A DNA stretch of 27,741 nucleotides, from positions 1 through 27,741 of the forward strand of contig JACDHQ010000001.1 of assembly GCA_013820975.1 (NCBI GenBank), read 5' to 3'. The notes below the pieces were generated by a model. That model was not told the origin of the DNA. It did no database searches and worked only from the letters and a program-made list of their open reading frames with translations. The position numbers and the translations under genes are program-made. This DNA is from Gemmatimonadaceae bacterium (GTDB lineage Bacteria > Gemmatimonadota > Gemmatimonadetes > Gemmatimonadales > Gemmatimonadaceae). Below, one piece after another: positions 8,295 to 15,969 of the stretch (its first letter is position 1; each line of letters opens with the position of its first letter).

Positions 8295-9406
8295 AAGCCC
8301 TGTTCGTATTCGAGTACGGCGGGGAGTACATGATGGATGACCTCATGCAAGGCGTTCGTCGTGCGGTCCCCGGCCTGCAGACCCGCCTCTGCCACGGGCT
8401 TGTCGGCGGGTATGTGGCTGGCGGCACGCAGCCCGTGCGCATCCTCAACGCCGCGTACATGTATGCGACGCTGCCGTTCGTCATGATGCGCTGGCGTCCC
8501 GCGGTCGTGCTCGTCAGGACGACGCCGCCGGGAATCCAGCTGTGGGCTGCACTGCTGGGCAGACTGATGAACATCCGCGTGGGTTGCTGGATGATGGACT
8601 ATCACCCCGAGCTGGAAGCGCGGGTGCTTGACCGCCGCCGGGGAGCAGGCTGGGTGGCGCGCCTCATTCGCGGGATCGACAGGTACCTGCTCCGCCGCAT
8701 GAGCTTCGTCATCGTCCTCGACGATGCGATGCAGGCGCTCGTTCGCTCCCGCGCGCCAGCCGTGCCGATCGTGCAGCATCCCACATGGGGAGCCGTCGCT
8801 GACGTCACCCACGAAGATGCGGTGGATAGCGGAAACGCATCTCGCGGAGAGCTGTGTCTCGCGTACGGCGGGAATCTCGGTTTTGCGCACCCACTCGAAA
8901 CGTTCGAGACGTTGATCCGGGAGATCCAGTTGTCCACGAGGGTGAGAATCGTGGCCATCGGTGCGTCATCCCGCGGTGAGCGCCGTTTTGCCGGGCTCGC
9001 GGAACGAACGGGCGCGGTGCTCACGATTCTTCCCCGACATCCCTTCGCCGGGCTCGGCAAGCTGTTTGCGGAGCATCGGGTCGACGCGGGCGTCGTGTTG
9101 CTTTCCGACGAAACGTCGGGAGTGGTCGCGCCCAGCAAGTTTTCGGCGTACCTGCGCTTTGGATTGCCCACGCTGTATATCGGCCCCGCCCGTACGTCGA
9201 GCCAGGCACTCGCGGCCAGATTCGATGCCGGGTTCGCGCTCGCAAACGGTGCTGCGCCGGCGGACGTCCGGGCGGCCGCCGCGAGGCTCGTCGATCCCGC
9301 AGAACTGTCACGCACACGCGCGAACACCCGGGGTGCCGCGGAGTTCTTCGGTTCACGGAGTGGCACCACACTGGCGGCCGCCATTTCGAAGTTCTTCGCT
9401 GGCTGA
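8291..9406 (+). CDS. Glycosyltransferase, GT4-like (WbuB-type)
   Basis: A predicted GT-B fold glycosyltransferase of 371 aa. The C-terminal half holds AYGGNLGFAHPLETF (about residues 191-205) and the nucleotide-sugar-binding stretch VVAPSKFSAYLRFGLPTLY (278-296). The latter corresponds to the PSKFxEYxAxGxP motif of WbuB-like GT4 enzymes. The N-terminal acceptor half includes a short hydrophobic segment near residues 55-66. Translation starts at GTG 8291 inside the stop of the epimerase gene (GTGA), and the protein begins directly with the first beta strand, KALFVFEYGG. An earlier in-frame start at 8222 would add only residues that shadow the upstream gene. It should add one sugar to the lipid-linked repeat unit on the cytoplasmic face. 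Donor and linkage are not readable. Confidence 0.85.
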   Translation: MKALFVFEYGGEYMMDDLMQGVRRAVPGLQTRLCHGLVGGYVAGGTQPVRILNAAYMYATLPFVMMRWRPAVVLVRTTPPGIQLWAALLGRLMNIRVGCWMMDYHPELEARVLDRRRGAGWVARLIRGIDRYLLRRMSFVIVLDDAMQALVRSRAPAVPIVQHPTWGAVADVTHEDAVDSGNASRGELCLAYGGNLGFAHPLETFETLIREIQLSTRVRIVAIGASSRGERRFAGLAERTGAVLTILPRHPFAGLGKLFAEHRVDAGVVLLSDETSGVVAPSKFSAYLRFGLPTLYIGPARTSSQALAARFDAGFALANGAAPADVRAAAARLVDPAELSRTRANTRGAAEFFGSRSGTTLAAAISKFFAG

Positions 9407-9409
9407 GCG

Positions 9410-10513
9410 ATGACGCCCCTTTCGCACGGACGGCGTTTCGCCGTGGACTGCACGATCTATCGGGCGGGCATGGCGGGCATGGGCACCTACGTGCTGAACC
9501 TGTGCGAGGGGCTGTCCCGTGTCGCACGTCCCGGCGAAGTCTCGCTGCTGGTTCAGCGGCGCGAGGCTGCTGCCTTCGCCGAATTCAGCCCGCGGTTGCG
9601 CATCAGGACCGTACCGGGAAGCGGGGTCGTCCAGCGGCTGCTCTGGCAGAACCTGGTCTTCCCGATGATGAGTGGGCCGTACGACGCTGTCTGTTTTCCG
9701 GCGACTTTCCGGCCGATCCTGTTCCCCAAGCCCACGGTCGTCGTCGTTCACGACCTCCAGTATCTGACCTTTCCGGAGCACTGGACGCCGGCCCGGCTCG
9801 CGTATCGCCGGATGCTCAGCGGACTCACCATTCGACACGCATCACGTCTGATTGCCATCTCCCCCTTCACCGCGTCAGAAGTGCTCGCGCACTTCGGCCG
9901 GGAGGCGCGCGTGGTCGCGAACCCCGTTATCGTCGGCGCCCTGGCCGATGTAACCGGCCAGCCCGAATCGGCCGGCCTGGACGAACCGTTTTTCCTGGTG
10001 CTGGGGAGTCTGCTCCCACACAAGAACATCGGCGCACTCATCGAGGCACTGCGCAGCTGGCCCACAGCTGAGACGATCCCCCGGTTCGTGTTCATTGGTC
10101 CTTTCGTGCCAACGGAGCTTTCGGCCGGGTTGCCGGAAGAGCGCGTTTCCTTCCTGGGCTTCGTCAGCCGCCAGGTCCGCGACGAGCTGTTGCACCGGTG
10201 CGCCGCGGTGGTCATCCCCTCTGTGTTCGAGGGCTTTGGCCTGCCCTACGCGGAGGCGATCCTTGCGGGAAAGCCCGTTATCGCCTCGGACATTCTGCCG
10301 GCGCGGGACCTGATCGGCGACGACGGACACTACATCGCCGCGCCGTACGACGCTGCAAGCATCCAGGCCACGCTTCAGGCGGTGGTGAGGGGTCCGCTTC
10401 GCAAGCCGTCGCAGGCCACGATCGACGCCATTCGAGATCGGACGGATCCTGCCACCGTGGGGCGGCAGGTTCTCGAGACGTTGCGCGAGGCCGCGGAACG
10501 TCGTGCGGAATAA
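9410..10513 (+). CDS. Glycosyltransferase family 4 protein
   Basis: A GT-B, retaining-type glycosyltransferase of 367 aa. The C-terminal domain shows VLGSLLPHKNIGALIEAL (about residues 197-214). It also has the EX7E-type signature SVFEGFGLPYAEAILAGKPV (271-290), with Glu274 and Glu282. The N-terminal domain carries the GGMGTY-like turn (AGMGTYVLNL) and VVVHDLQYLTFPEHW, typical of mannosyl- or rhamnosyl-transferase-like GT4 proteins. The start is the ATG at 9410, three bases after the preceding stop, so it belongs to the same operon. It would add another residue to the repeat unit. It converges with the ketosynthase gene across a 51-bp gap with no clear terminator. Confidence 0.92.
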   Translation: MTPLSHGRRFAVDCTIYRAGMAGMGTYVLNLCEGLSRVARPGEVSLLVQRREAAAFAEFSPRLRIRTVPGSGVVQRLLWQNLVFPMMSGPYDAVCFPATFRPILFPKPTVVVVHDLQYLTFPEHWTPARLAYRRMLSGLTIRHASRLIAISPFTASEVLAHFGREARVVANPVIVGALADVTGQPESAGLDEPFFLVLGSLLPHKNIGALIEALRSWPTAETIPRFVFIGPFVPTELSAGLPEERVSFLGFVSRQVRDELLHRCAAVVIPSVFEGFGLPYAEAILAGKPVIASDILPARDLIGDDGHYIAAPYDAASIQATLQAVVRGPLRKPSQATIDAIRDRTDPATVGRQVLETLREAAERRAE

Positions 10514-10564
10514 ATCCGGGCCTGGGGTTTTGTCGGCCGGCCTGACCAGACCTCGTACTCCGCA

Positions 10565-11587
10565 CTACACCCGCTTGACCGTGTTCCACTCCAGCAGGCA
10601 CGCCCCCCACGAGTAGCCCACCCCAAAGCCGACGAGCATCACTCGATCTCCGGGCCCGAAGTCGACACCCTTCTCGAACATCGCGATTGGAATCGTGCTG
10701 CTCACGGTGTTGCCGATGGATTCCAGAAACATCGGCGCCTTCTCCTTCGGGATCTTCAGCTTGGTGCGCAGGTGGTCGTTCATGAATGCATTCGCCTGGT
10801 GAAACACGAACCAGTCGACGGCATCCCGCGTGATCCCGGCGCGCCGGAGCGTGGCATCGACGACCTGCGGGACCCGCCTGAGCGTGAACAGAAACAGCTC
10901 CTGGCCATCCATGTACAGCTGCTCCGCTGTCCGCACGGAGCCGTTCTCGTCCTCGACCTCCTGCTGGGTCGCGGCACAGCGCGGCCGGCGCGCGCCACCC
11001 GCTGGGACGATGAGGTTCTCGTAGCCTGCCCCGTCGGTGCCGAGTGTGCAGACGCCGATCTTTGCGCCGCTGCCGTCGCCGTTGATGAGCGTTGCGCTTG
11101 CGCCGTCGCCGAACAGCACGCGTACCGACCGGTCACGCGGGTGAATGAGCTTCGAATACGTCTCGGCAGTGATCAGGAGAACGTTCTTCGCCGAACCCGA
11201 AGCAACCAGTGCCTTTGCGAGGTACAGACCGTACACGTAGCCCGAGCAGCCCTGATTGAAGTCCAGCGCGGCGCAGTCGGTCGGCAGGCCGAGGCGATCC
11301 TGCAGCACGCACGCCGTCGTCGGGAGGAAGTAGTCGGGACTCTGCGTGCAGAGCAGCAGGCAATCCACTGATGCGCGATCGACGTTCATTCCCGTGAGCA
11401 GCTTCTCCGCTGCGGCAAAGCCGAGGTCCGATGCGCTCTCATCGGGACCGGCGATGTGCCGTGCGCGAATGCCTACCTTGGACTCGATGCGCGCCATGTC
11501 CCACGACGGATTCTCTGCCTGGAGGTCGTCGTTGGTCACGATGCGCTCGGGCAGATGATAGGCCATTCCCGCGATGTAGGCGTCCAT
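10565..11587 (-). CDS. 3-oxoacyl-ACP synthase III-like ketosynthase (KASIII, copy A)
   Basis: A 340-aa thiolase-fold condensing enzyme of the FabH type. The full catalytic triad is visible: Cys114 in FNQGCSGYVYGLYLA, His263 in FVFHQANAF and Asn293 in ESIGNTVSSTIP. The glycine-rich end VMLVGFGVGYSWGA is also kept. Such enzymes condense an acyl-CoA starter with malonyl-ACP. The NQGCSGYVYGL signature is the form I associate with KASIII proteins in polysaccharide clusters rather than housekeeping FabH. The ATG immediately follows the TAG stop of the upstream acyltransferase-like gene (TAGATG), so translation is probably coupled. It is the last gene of the acyl operon. A paralogue lies at 15953-17071, and the pair suggests two distinct condensation steps. 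Confidence 0.92.
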   Translation of the reverse strand: MDAYIAGMAYHLPERIVTNDDLQAENPSWDMARIESKVGIRARHIAGPDESASDLGFAAAEKLLTGMNVDRASVDCLLLCTQSPDYFLPTTACVLQDRLGLPTDCAALDFNQGCSGYVYGLYLAKALVASGSAKNVLLITAETYSKLIHPRDRSVRVLFGDGASATLINGDGSGAKIGVCTLGTDGAGYENLIVPAGGARRPRCAATQQEVEDENGSVRTAEQLYMDGQELFLFTLRRVPQVVDATLRRAGITRDAVDWFVFHQANAFMNDHLRTKLKIPKEKAPMFLESIGNTVSSTIPIAMFEKGVDFGPGDRVMLVGFGVGYSWGACLLEWNTVKRV

Positions 11588-12331
11588 CTACCGGCCCCCC
11601 GATGTCGCGCCATGCCGGGCCGCCTGCGCCGCACCATCCGAGTCGTCGGGCTGCACCGGAGGCACGAACATGAGCCGCTGCGCCGGAACGCCAAACACCG
11701 TGGCGCCCGGTGCCACACGCCGGATCACGACACTCCCCGCACCGACCGTTGCGAAGTCACCCACGCGTGCGCCAGGAAGTACGGCGGCGTGCGCGCCGAG
11801 CGTCACGCCACGACCGAGCACGGCCCCGCCCATGATGTCGCTGTGCGCCCCGACGTGGCAGCCGTCGCCCACGACGACGTCGTGCGCCGGACCGCCCAGC
11901 AGGTCGATGAACACGAAGTCTCCGAGAACGGCGTTGGGGCCGACACCGGTGTACTGCCGCAGCACCACTCCCTCGCCAAGCGTCGCGCTGCGATGCACCA
12001 GCGATGTGGGATGGCGCAGATTCACAAAGCTTGCCCCCCGCGACCGAAGGGCGTTGCACCGGCCAAGCCTGGCGCGCGGCGACGGAATGGCGGGAACGAA
12101 CACCTCGTCGCCGTGGGGGCTGTGGTCGATGATGCCTCCGATCACGGGAAGGTCCACACCGCAGCGGGCCAGCGCATCGCGTGCGCCGTCGACGTCATCA
12201 TCCAGGAAACCCGCGATCTCCCAGTCACGCTGGTCGGCGGGAATCTCCTCCGCCGTCCAGAGTGTCTCCCGGCCGAGGCCTCCCGCTCCGATGATGATGA
12301 GGCGCCGCCGCGCTCCGATGGGATGGCTCAT
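11588..12331 (-). CDS. NeuD/PglD-like sugar O- or N-acyltransferase (copy A)
   Basis: A 247-aa protein with an N-terminal Rossmann-like half (LIIIGAGGLGRETLW, residues 11-25, and GFLDDDVDGAR, 41-51). The C-terminal left-handed beta-helix is built of hexapeptide repeats (about residues 105-215). The helix keeps an Ala149-His150-Asp151 step that lines up with the catalytic His-Asp of PglD/NeuD enzymes. Family members move an acetyl or other acyl group from CoA to an amino or hydroxyl group of a nucleotide sugar. Here the surrounding KASIII, ACP and SDR genes suggest a non-acetyl, carrier-derived acyl donor. The Ser/Asp/Gln-rich tail (residues ~226-247) looks disordered. Three bases separate it from the preceding paralogue. 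It is the better candidate of the two for the active acyltransferase. Confidence 0.87.
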   Translation of the reverse strand: MSHPIGARRRLIIIGAGGLGRETLWTAEEIPADQRDWEIAGFLDDDVDGARDALARCGVDLPVIGGIIDHSPHGDEVFVPAIPSPRARLGRCNALRSRGASFVNLRHPTSLVHRSATLGEGVVLRQYTGVGPNAVLGDFVFIDLLGGPAHDVVVGDGCHVGAHSDIMGGAVLGRGVTLGAHAAVLPGARVGDFATVGAGSVVIRRVAPGATVFGVPAQRLMFVPPVQPDDSDGAAQAARHGATSGGR

Positions 12332-12334
12332 CGG

Positions 12335-12985
12335 TCAGACGGCCAACGGCCGCGCCGGCACGCCAAGCTGCGTGGAGCCCGCGGCGACACGGCGCAACAC
12401 GACACTGCCGACGCCGATTGTCGCGAACGCGGCGACCCGGACATGCGGGTGGACCGTCACGTGGCTGCCGAGAAAGGTGCCGCGCTCGAGCACGGCGCCG
12501 GACATGAGCTCGCACCGCGCGCCGACGAAGGAGCCCTCGCCGACGACGACATCCTCGCGCAATGACGCGGAAGGGTTGAGCACACTGAACTGGCCCACCG
12601 CTGCCTTGGGCGCAACGCAGGCAAGCGGTCCGATCACCACCCCGGTCCCGATGGATGCGGACCGGTGGACGCGCGCGGTCGGATGAACGAGCGTGATGAA
12701 CGCAGCACCACGATCGAGCAGCGAGCTGCCGATCGCCAGGCGCGCGCGATTGCTCCCGATCGCGGGCAGGAACACCTCGTCGGACCCCGGCACGTGATCG
12801 CGAATGGTGCCCAGCACCGGCAGGTCGACGCCCATGGCGGCGAGGCTCGCCCGCGCGCCGTCCCGATCGTCGTCGAGGAAACCTGCGACATCCCACTCCC
12901 GCGCCGCAGCGGCGATGTCGTCTGCCATCCACAGCACCTCGCGCGCGAACCCGCTTGCGCCGAGCAGCAGCAGTCGCCTGCGCAT
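12335..12985 (-). CDS. NeuD/PglD-like left-handed beta-helix protein (copy B, catalytic His not seen)
   Basis: A 216-aa paralogue of the downstream gene, with the same order: Rossmann-like start (LLLLGASGFAREVLWMADD), GFLDDDRDGAR (residues 35-45), then hexapeptide repeats from about residue 98. Aligned by eye to copy A, the stretch PSASLREDVVVGEG places Glu144-Asp145 where copy A and PglD have His-Asp. The usual catalytic His therefore appears to be replaced. Overall length and the closing LGVPARPLAV are normal, so this is not a truncation. It may be a catalytically altered acyltransferase, a partner subunit of copy A in a mixed trimer, or an enzyme that uses another base. One base separates its ATG from the stop of the SDR gene upstream. 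Confidence 0.85.
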   Translation of the reverse strand: MRRRLLLLGASGFAREVLWMADDIAAAAREWDVAGFLDDDRDGARASLAAMGVDLPVLGTIRDHVPGSDEVFLPAIGSNRARLAIGSSLLDRGAAFITLVHPTARVHRSASIGTGVVIGPLACVAPKAAVGQFSVLNPSASLREDVVVGEGSFVGARCELMSGAVLERGTFLGSHVTVHPHVRVAAFATIGVGSVVLRRVAAGSTQLGVPARPLAV

Positions 12986-12986
12986 G

Positions 12987-13748
12987 CTAGGCGGAGTAGC
13001 CGCCGTCGATCACCAGCATGGTGCCGGTGACGACGCGGGCAGCGTCGGACAGGAGATAGGCTGCCATCACGGCAACCTCCTCGGGTTTCGGAATCCCCAG
13101 AAAGTGCTCTTCCTCGAGCTTGGTGATGACCGCGTCGGGTGTCGTCGCTTTCATCTCGTGGTACATGGGCGTCTCCACGTAGCCCGGTGCGATCGCGTTC
13201 ACCCGCACCCGTCTGGGCCCGAGCTCCTTGGCCGCGGAGCGCACGATGCCGTTGATGGCGCCCTTGGTGCCGGCATACGTCACCAGCCCGGGCGACCCAT
13301 CGAAGCTCGCCACCGACGACAGCAGCACGACGGATGACTGCCCGGCCGCCACCCCCTTGGCACTGAACCCGCGCAGGAGTCCCAGCGCCGCGTACACGTT
13401 GGGGATCATGAGGTTATCCGTGTTCGCGCGATTTGCCACGCGGATCGGCATCGTGACGCTCAGTCCCGCGGAATGCACCAGCCCATCGAGCGGCGCCTCC
13501 GCGCGTTCGCGCACACCCGTGATCCATGCCGGAATGCCGTCCATCGCCGTGAGGTCGAATGGCTCGACGCGGTGCATCTCCGCATTGGGCAATGCGGCCT
13601 GCGTCTCGCGCAGCGCACCCTCGCGGCGTCCGCCGAGCACGACACGTGCGCCGAGCTGGCCGCAGAGAATGGCGATCGCGCGGCCGATGCCGGATGAGGC
13701 GCCGGTGACGAGGATGGTCTTTCCGGTGAGGTCGAGCGGATTGTGCAC
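12987..13748 (-). CDS. Short-chain dehydrogenase, FabG-like 3-oxoacyl-ACP reductase (copy A)
   Basis: A classical SDR of 253 aa. It has the NAD(P) motif TGASSGIGRA (residues 15-24) and the catalytic set Asn117, Ser145, Tyr158 and Lys162 (YAGTK), with IAPGYVETPM and a C-terminal IDGGYSA. FabG-type enzymes reduce 3-oxoacyl-ACP to 3-hydroxyacyl-ACP, which fits the KASIII and ACP neighbours. Translation starts at a GTG (13748). The opening NPLDLTGK, the DGIPAW segment and the LMIPNVYAALGLLRG helix are shared closely with the second SDR of the operon. That shows a duplication rather than independent recruitment. It could act on a sugar instead of an acyl chain, but gene context favours acyl reduction. 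Confidence 0.9.
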   Translation of the reverse strand: MHNPLDLTGKTILVTGASSGIGRAIAILCGQLGARVVLGGRREGALRETQAALPNAEMHRVEPFDLTAMDGIPAWITGVRERAEAPLDGLVHSAGLSVTMPIRVANRANTDNLMIPNVYAALGLLRGFSAKGVAAGQSSVVLLSSVASFDGSPGLVTYAGTKGAINGIVRSAAKELGPRRVRVNAIAPGYVETPMYHEMKATTPDAVITKLEEEHFLGIPKPEEVAVMAAYLLSDAARVVTGTMLVIDGGYSA

Positions 13749-13757
13749 GGGTGAAAC

Positions 13758-14894
13758 TCAGGCGTGAGTCAACGGATGTGATGCGGCGGAAGTGGACATC
13801 TGCTCCATGTACGCAGCGTGAAAGCGGTGCACCCGTTCTTCCTCTTCGCTGAGGATGCCCGGCTGCGTGGCGTCGCGCAGCCCGAGCTGGACTGCCTCGC
13901 ATACGACCCGATCTTCATGCGTCACCTTCTCGGTAAAAACCGCCGTCGACTCGGTCAGCGCGCTGTGCACCATCTCCTGCACGCCGGCGTCGGCCTTCAT
14001 TCGTGACAGAAAGACGATGCTCGTGAGCTGGGTCTCGACGGGGCTCACGGGGCGCAGCACCTGAAACCCGAAGGTCGCGCCGCAGAGGGTGGAGACGGTG
14101 ACGTTGGGGAAGATGAGCTGGTGGACGTAGCCGGGCACCGGATGCGGCATGCGGCTCGCCTTCACCAGGCGACCCAGCCGCGACGCCGTCGACGCCTCCA
14201 CGGGCGCATGCCAGGAGGAATGCAGGCCGTCGAAGCGGAAATCCATGCCGGACATCTCGAGCGGCTTGAACGTCTCCTCATGCACGAAGCCGACGTGATA
14301 CGCCTCGAGCCCGTTCTCCACTGCGACCTTCCAGTTGCAGCGCAGGAGGACATCGAGCCGCGAAACCGGCGTGCCGAGTGCGAGGCTCATCTGCTCGAGC
14401 GGCGCGAAGCTCGCACCGAGAAACTCACGAAGCGACTCCCCGGGTACGGACGAATCTCCCTCGCCTTCGGCGCCTTCGCGAACGAACACCAGGCCACCGC
14501 ACACATCCAGGTCGTAGCGTCGCAACGCAAGTCTTGCGACCTCCGCGCGGTCCTTCAGTGCATCGAAGCGCGGGCGACTCGGAATGCTGTACGGAATGCC
14601 CTCGGCGTTGTAGATCCACCCGTGATACCCGCACCGCAGCTTGCCATTGCCCTTTGCCTCGCACCGGAGCCGTGAAAATCGGTGCGAGCAGACATTGGCG
14701 AATCCGCGCAGCTCGCCGTCGAAGTTCTGAACCAGCACGGCGCGGCCGGCGACTTCGGTGGTGATGAAGTCGTTGGGAGCCGCGAGATCGGTGGCGAAGC
14801 CGGCGAACTGCCACAGGCGGCCGAAGAGGGACTGGCGTTCCATCCGGAACGCTTCGTCCTCGAAGTACGCGCTGCGGGGAATGAGGGGACGCAC
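13758..14894 (-). CDS. Rieske [2Fe-2S] non-haem iron oxygenase, alpha-subunit type
   Basis: A 378-aa oxygenase with the usual two domains. The N-terminal Rieske centre has Cys69-x-His71 and Cys88-x2-His91 (CSHRFS and CGYHGW). The catalytic domain has the mononuclear-iron motif CNWKVAVENGLEAYHVGFVH, giving His200 and His205, and a candidate third ligand Asp328 in HEDRVVCEAVQLGL. Such enzymes hydroxylate or demethylate with O2 and need an electron donor; no ferredoxin reductase is encoded in the window. Within this acyl/sugar operon it may hydroxylate the acyl chain or the acylated sugar. CMP-Neu5Ac hydroxylase, which turns N-acetyl into N-glycolyl, is a Rieske precedent. Start is a GTG nine bases after the ACP stop. 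All metal ligands are present, so it should be functional. Confidence 0.92.
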   Translation of the reverse strand: MRPLIPRSAYFEDEAFRMERQSLFGRLWQFAGFATDLAAPNDFITTEVAGRAVLVQNFDGELRGFANVCSHRFSRLRCEAKGNGKLRCGYHGWIYNAEGIPYSIPSRPRFDALKDRAEVARLALRRYDLDVCGGLVFVREGAEGEGDSSVPGESLREFLGASFAPLEQMSLALGTPVSRLDVLLRCNWKVAVENGLEAYHVGFVHEETFKPLEMSGMDFRFDGLHSSWHAPVEASTASRLGRLVKASRMPHPVPGYVHQLIFPNVTVSTLCGATFGFQVLRPVSPVETQLTSIVFLSRMKADAGVQEMVHSALTESTAVFTEKVTHEDRVVCEAVQLGLRDATQPGILSEEEERVHRFHAAYMEQMSTSAASHPLTHA

Positions 14895-14903
14895 TGGCGG
14901 CGG

Positions 14904-15143
14904 TCAGCTCGCGAGCGAGGTCTTGGCCGACAGGTAATCCACCACGTCCTGCACCGTCAGGAACCCCCGAATTGCCGAGGACTCGATCTGCACGCCGAGC
15001 TGCTCATCGACCATCGACATGATCGTGAGCCACCCGATGGAGTTCCACTCCTCGACGTCCGCGATGCGCGTGTCGGGCGTCAGCACGCCGGCATCCACTT
15101 CCAGTCCTTCCGCGAACAGTTCCACGAGCTTGTCGTTCGTCAT
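14904..15143 (-). CDS. Acyl carrier protein
   Basis: A small acidic protein of 79 aa with the four-helix carrier-protein pattern. Ser35 in VEEWNSIGWLTIM is the expected phosphopantetheine site. The motif reads N-S-I instead of the common D-S-L, which sets it apart from housekeeping AcpP. The ATG at 15143 was chosen over an upstream in-frame start at 15233 for two reasons: homology begins at MTNDKLVELF, and a good Shine-Dalgarno (AGGA, on the minus strand at 15155-15152) lies eight bases upstream. The longer version would add Arg/Ala-rich residues foreign to the family and overlap the SDR gene. It should tether the growing acyl chain for the two KASIII and two SDR enzymes, and be activated by the AcpS in the same operon. 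Confidence 0.92.
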   Translation of the reverse strand: MTNDKLVELFAEGLEVDAGVLTPDTRIADVEEWNSIGWLTIMSMVDEQLGVQIESSAIRGFLTVQDVVDYLSAKTSLAS

Positions 15144-15213
15144 CGTCCCTTTCCTCGATCGGATGAGCCGTTCACTGCAGCCAGCGGTTGTGCGGGCTGC
15201 GGCACGACTCCGT

Positions 15214-15969
15214 TCAACAGGTCCAGCCGCCATCGATCACCAGCGTCGTGCCGGAGATCGTACGCGTCGCATCTGACAAGAGGTATGCCGCGGAAGTTGC
15301 GACATCCTCCGGCGAAATGGCGCCGAGGAACTGGCGCTCCGCCACCTTCGCAAAGCCATCGCCCTGAATGTCCTGCACGACGTCCATGATCGGGCCCTGG
15401 ACCCACGCCGGGGCCACGCAGTTGATGCGCATGCGCCGCGGCGCCAGCTCCTTTGCCGCCGAACGGACCATGGCATGGAGCGCGCCCTTGGATGCACTGT
15501 ACACGGAGTGCCCGAGCGCGCCCGCAAGTCCGCTCACCGACGAGACCAGCACCAGCGATGCCGCGTCTGCCCCCACTCCTTTCGCTGCCATTCCGCGAAC
15601 AAGGGCCAGCGAGGCATACACGTTCAGCACCATGAGATCCTCCATCCGGCTCCGGTTGAGGATCCGGATGGGTATGGCTGTACTGAGCCCCGCCGCGTGC
15701 ACCACGCCGTCGAACGGGACGCCCCGCGCTGCCGCAACTCCCTTGAGCCACGCGGGAATGCCGTCAACCTCCGTGAGATCGTAGCACGCCGCGACATGGC
15801 CGGTGCCTTCGAGCATCCCCAGCGTCTCTTCGAGCGCATCCTGACGACGCGCCACGAGCACGAGTTCCGCTCCGAGCTGGCCGAGCACCACGGCGGTCGC
15901 GCGACCGATGCCCGACGAGGCCCCGGTCACGATCACGCGCTTGCCGCTCAGGTCAAGCGGATTGCGCAT
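15214..15969 (-). CDS. Short-chain dehydrogenase, FabG-like 3-oxoacyl-ACP reductase (copy B)
   Basis: A classical SDR of 251 aa with TGASSGIGRA (residues 15-24) and catalytic Asn116, Ser144, Tyr157 and Lys161 (YSASK). It ends in VIDGGWTC. It is a clear paralogue of the SDR at 12987-13748, sharing NPLDLSGK, the DGIPAW segment, VLNVYASLALVRG and the FLGAISPEDVA region near the end. Two reductases beside two ketosynthases suggest that each condensation has its own reduction step. Different stereochemistry or chain length is another possible reason for keeping both. The start overlaps the upstream KASIII stop by 17 bases, indicating coupling. The 70-bp stretch between its stop and the ACP start holds the ACP ribosome-binding site. 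Confidence 0.9.
   Translation of the reverse strand: MRNPLDLSGKRVIVTGASSGIGRATAVVLGQLGAELVLVARRQDALEETLGMLEGTGHVAACYDLTEVDGIPAWLKGVAAARGVPFDGVVHAAGLSTAIPIRILNRSRMEDLMVLNVYASLALVRGMAAKGVGADAASLVLVSSVSGLAGALGHSVYSASKGALHAMVRSAAKELAPRRMRINCVAPAWVQGPIMDVVQDIQGDGFAKVAERQFLGAISPEDVATSAAYLLSDATRTISGTTLVIDGGWTC

Noticed and set aside
10514..10564. Possible bidirectional terminator between the convergent GT4 and KASIII genes
   Set aside because: There is a GGCCGGCC palindrome and a TTTT, but no stem of useful length directly followed by a T-run in either direction.
11456..12686. Overlapping long plus-strand frames of 338-369 codons
   Set aside because: Antisense to the two NeuD-like genes and the start of KASIII copy A; the products are Arg/His- or Ser/Pro-rich low-information sequence.
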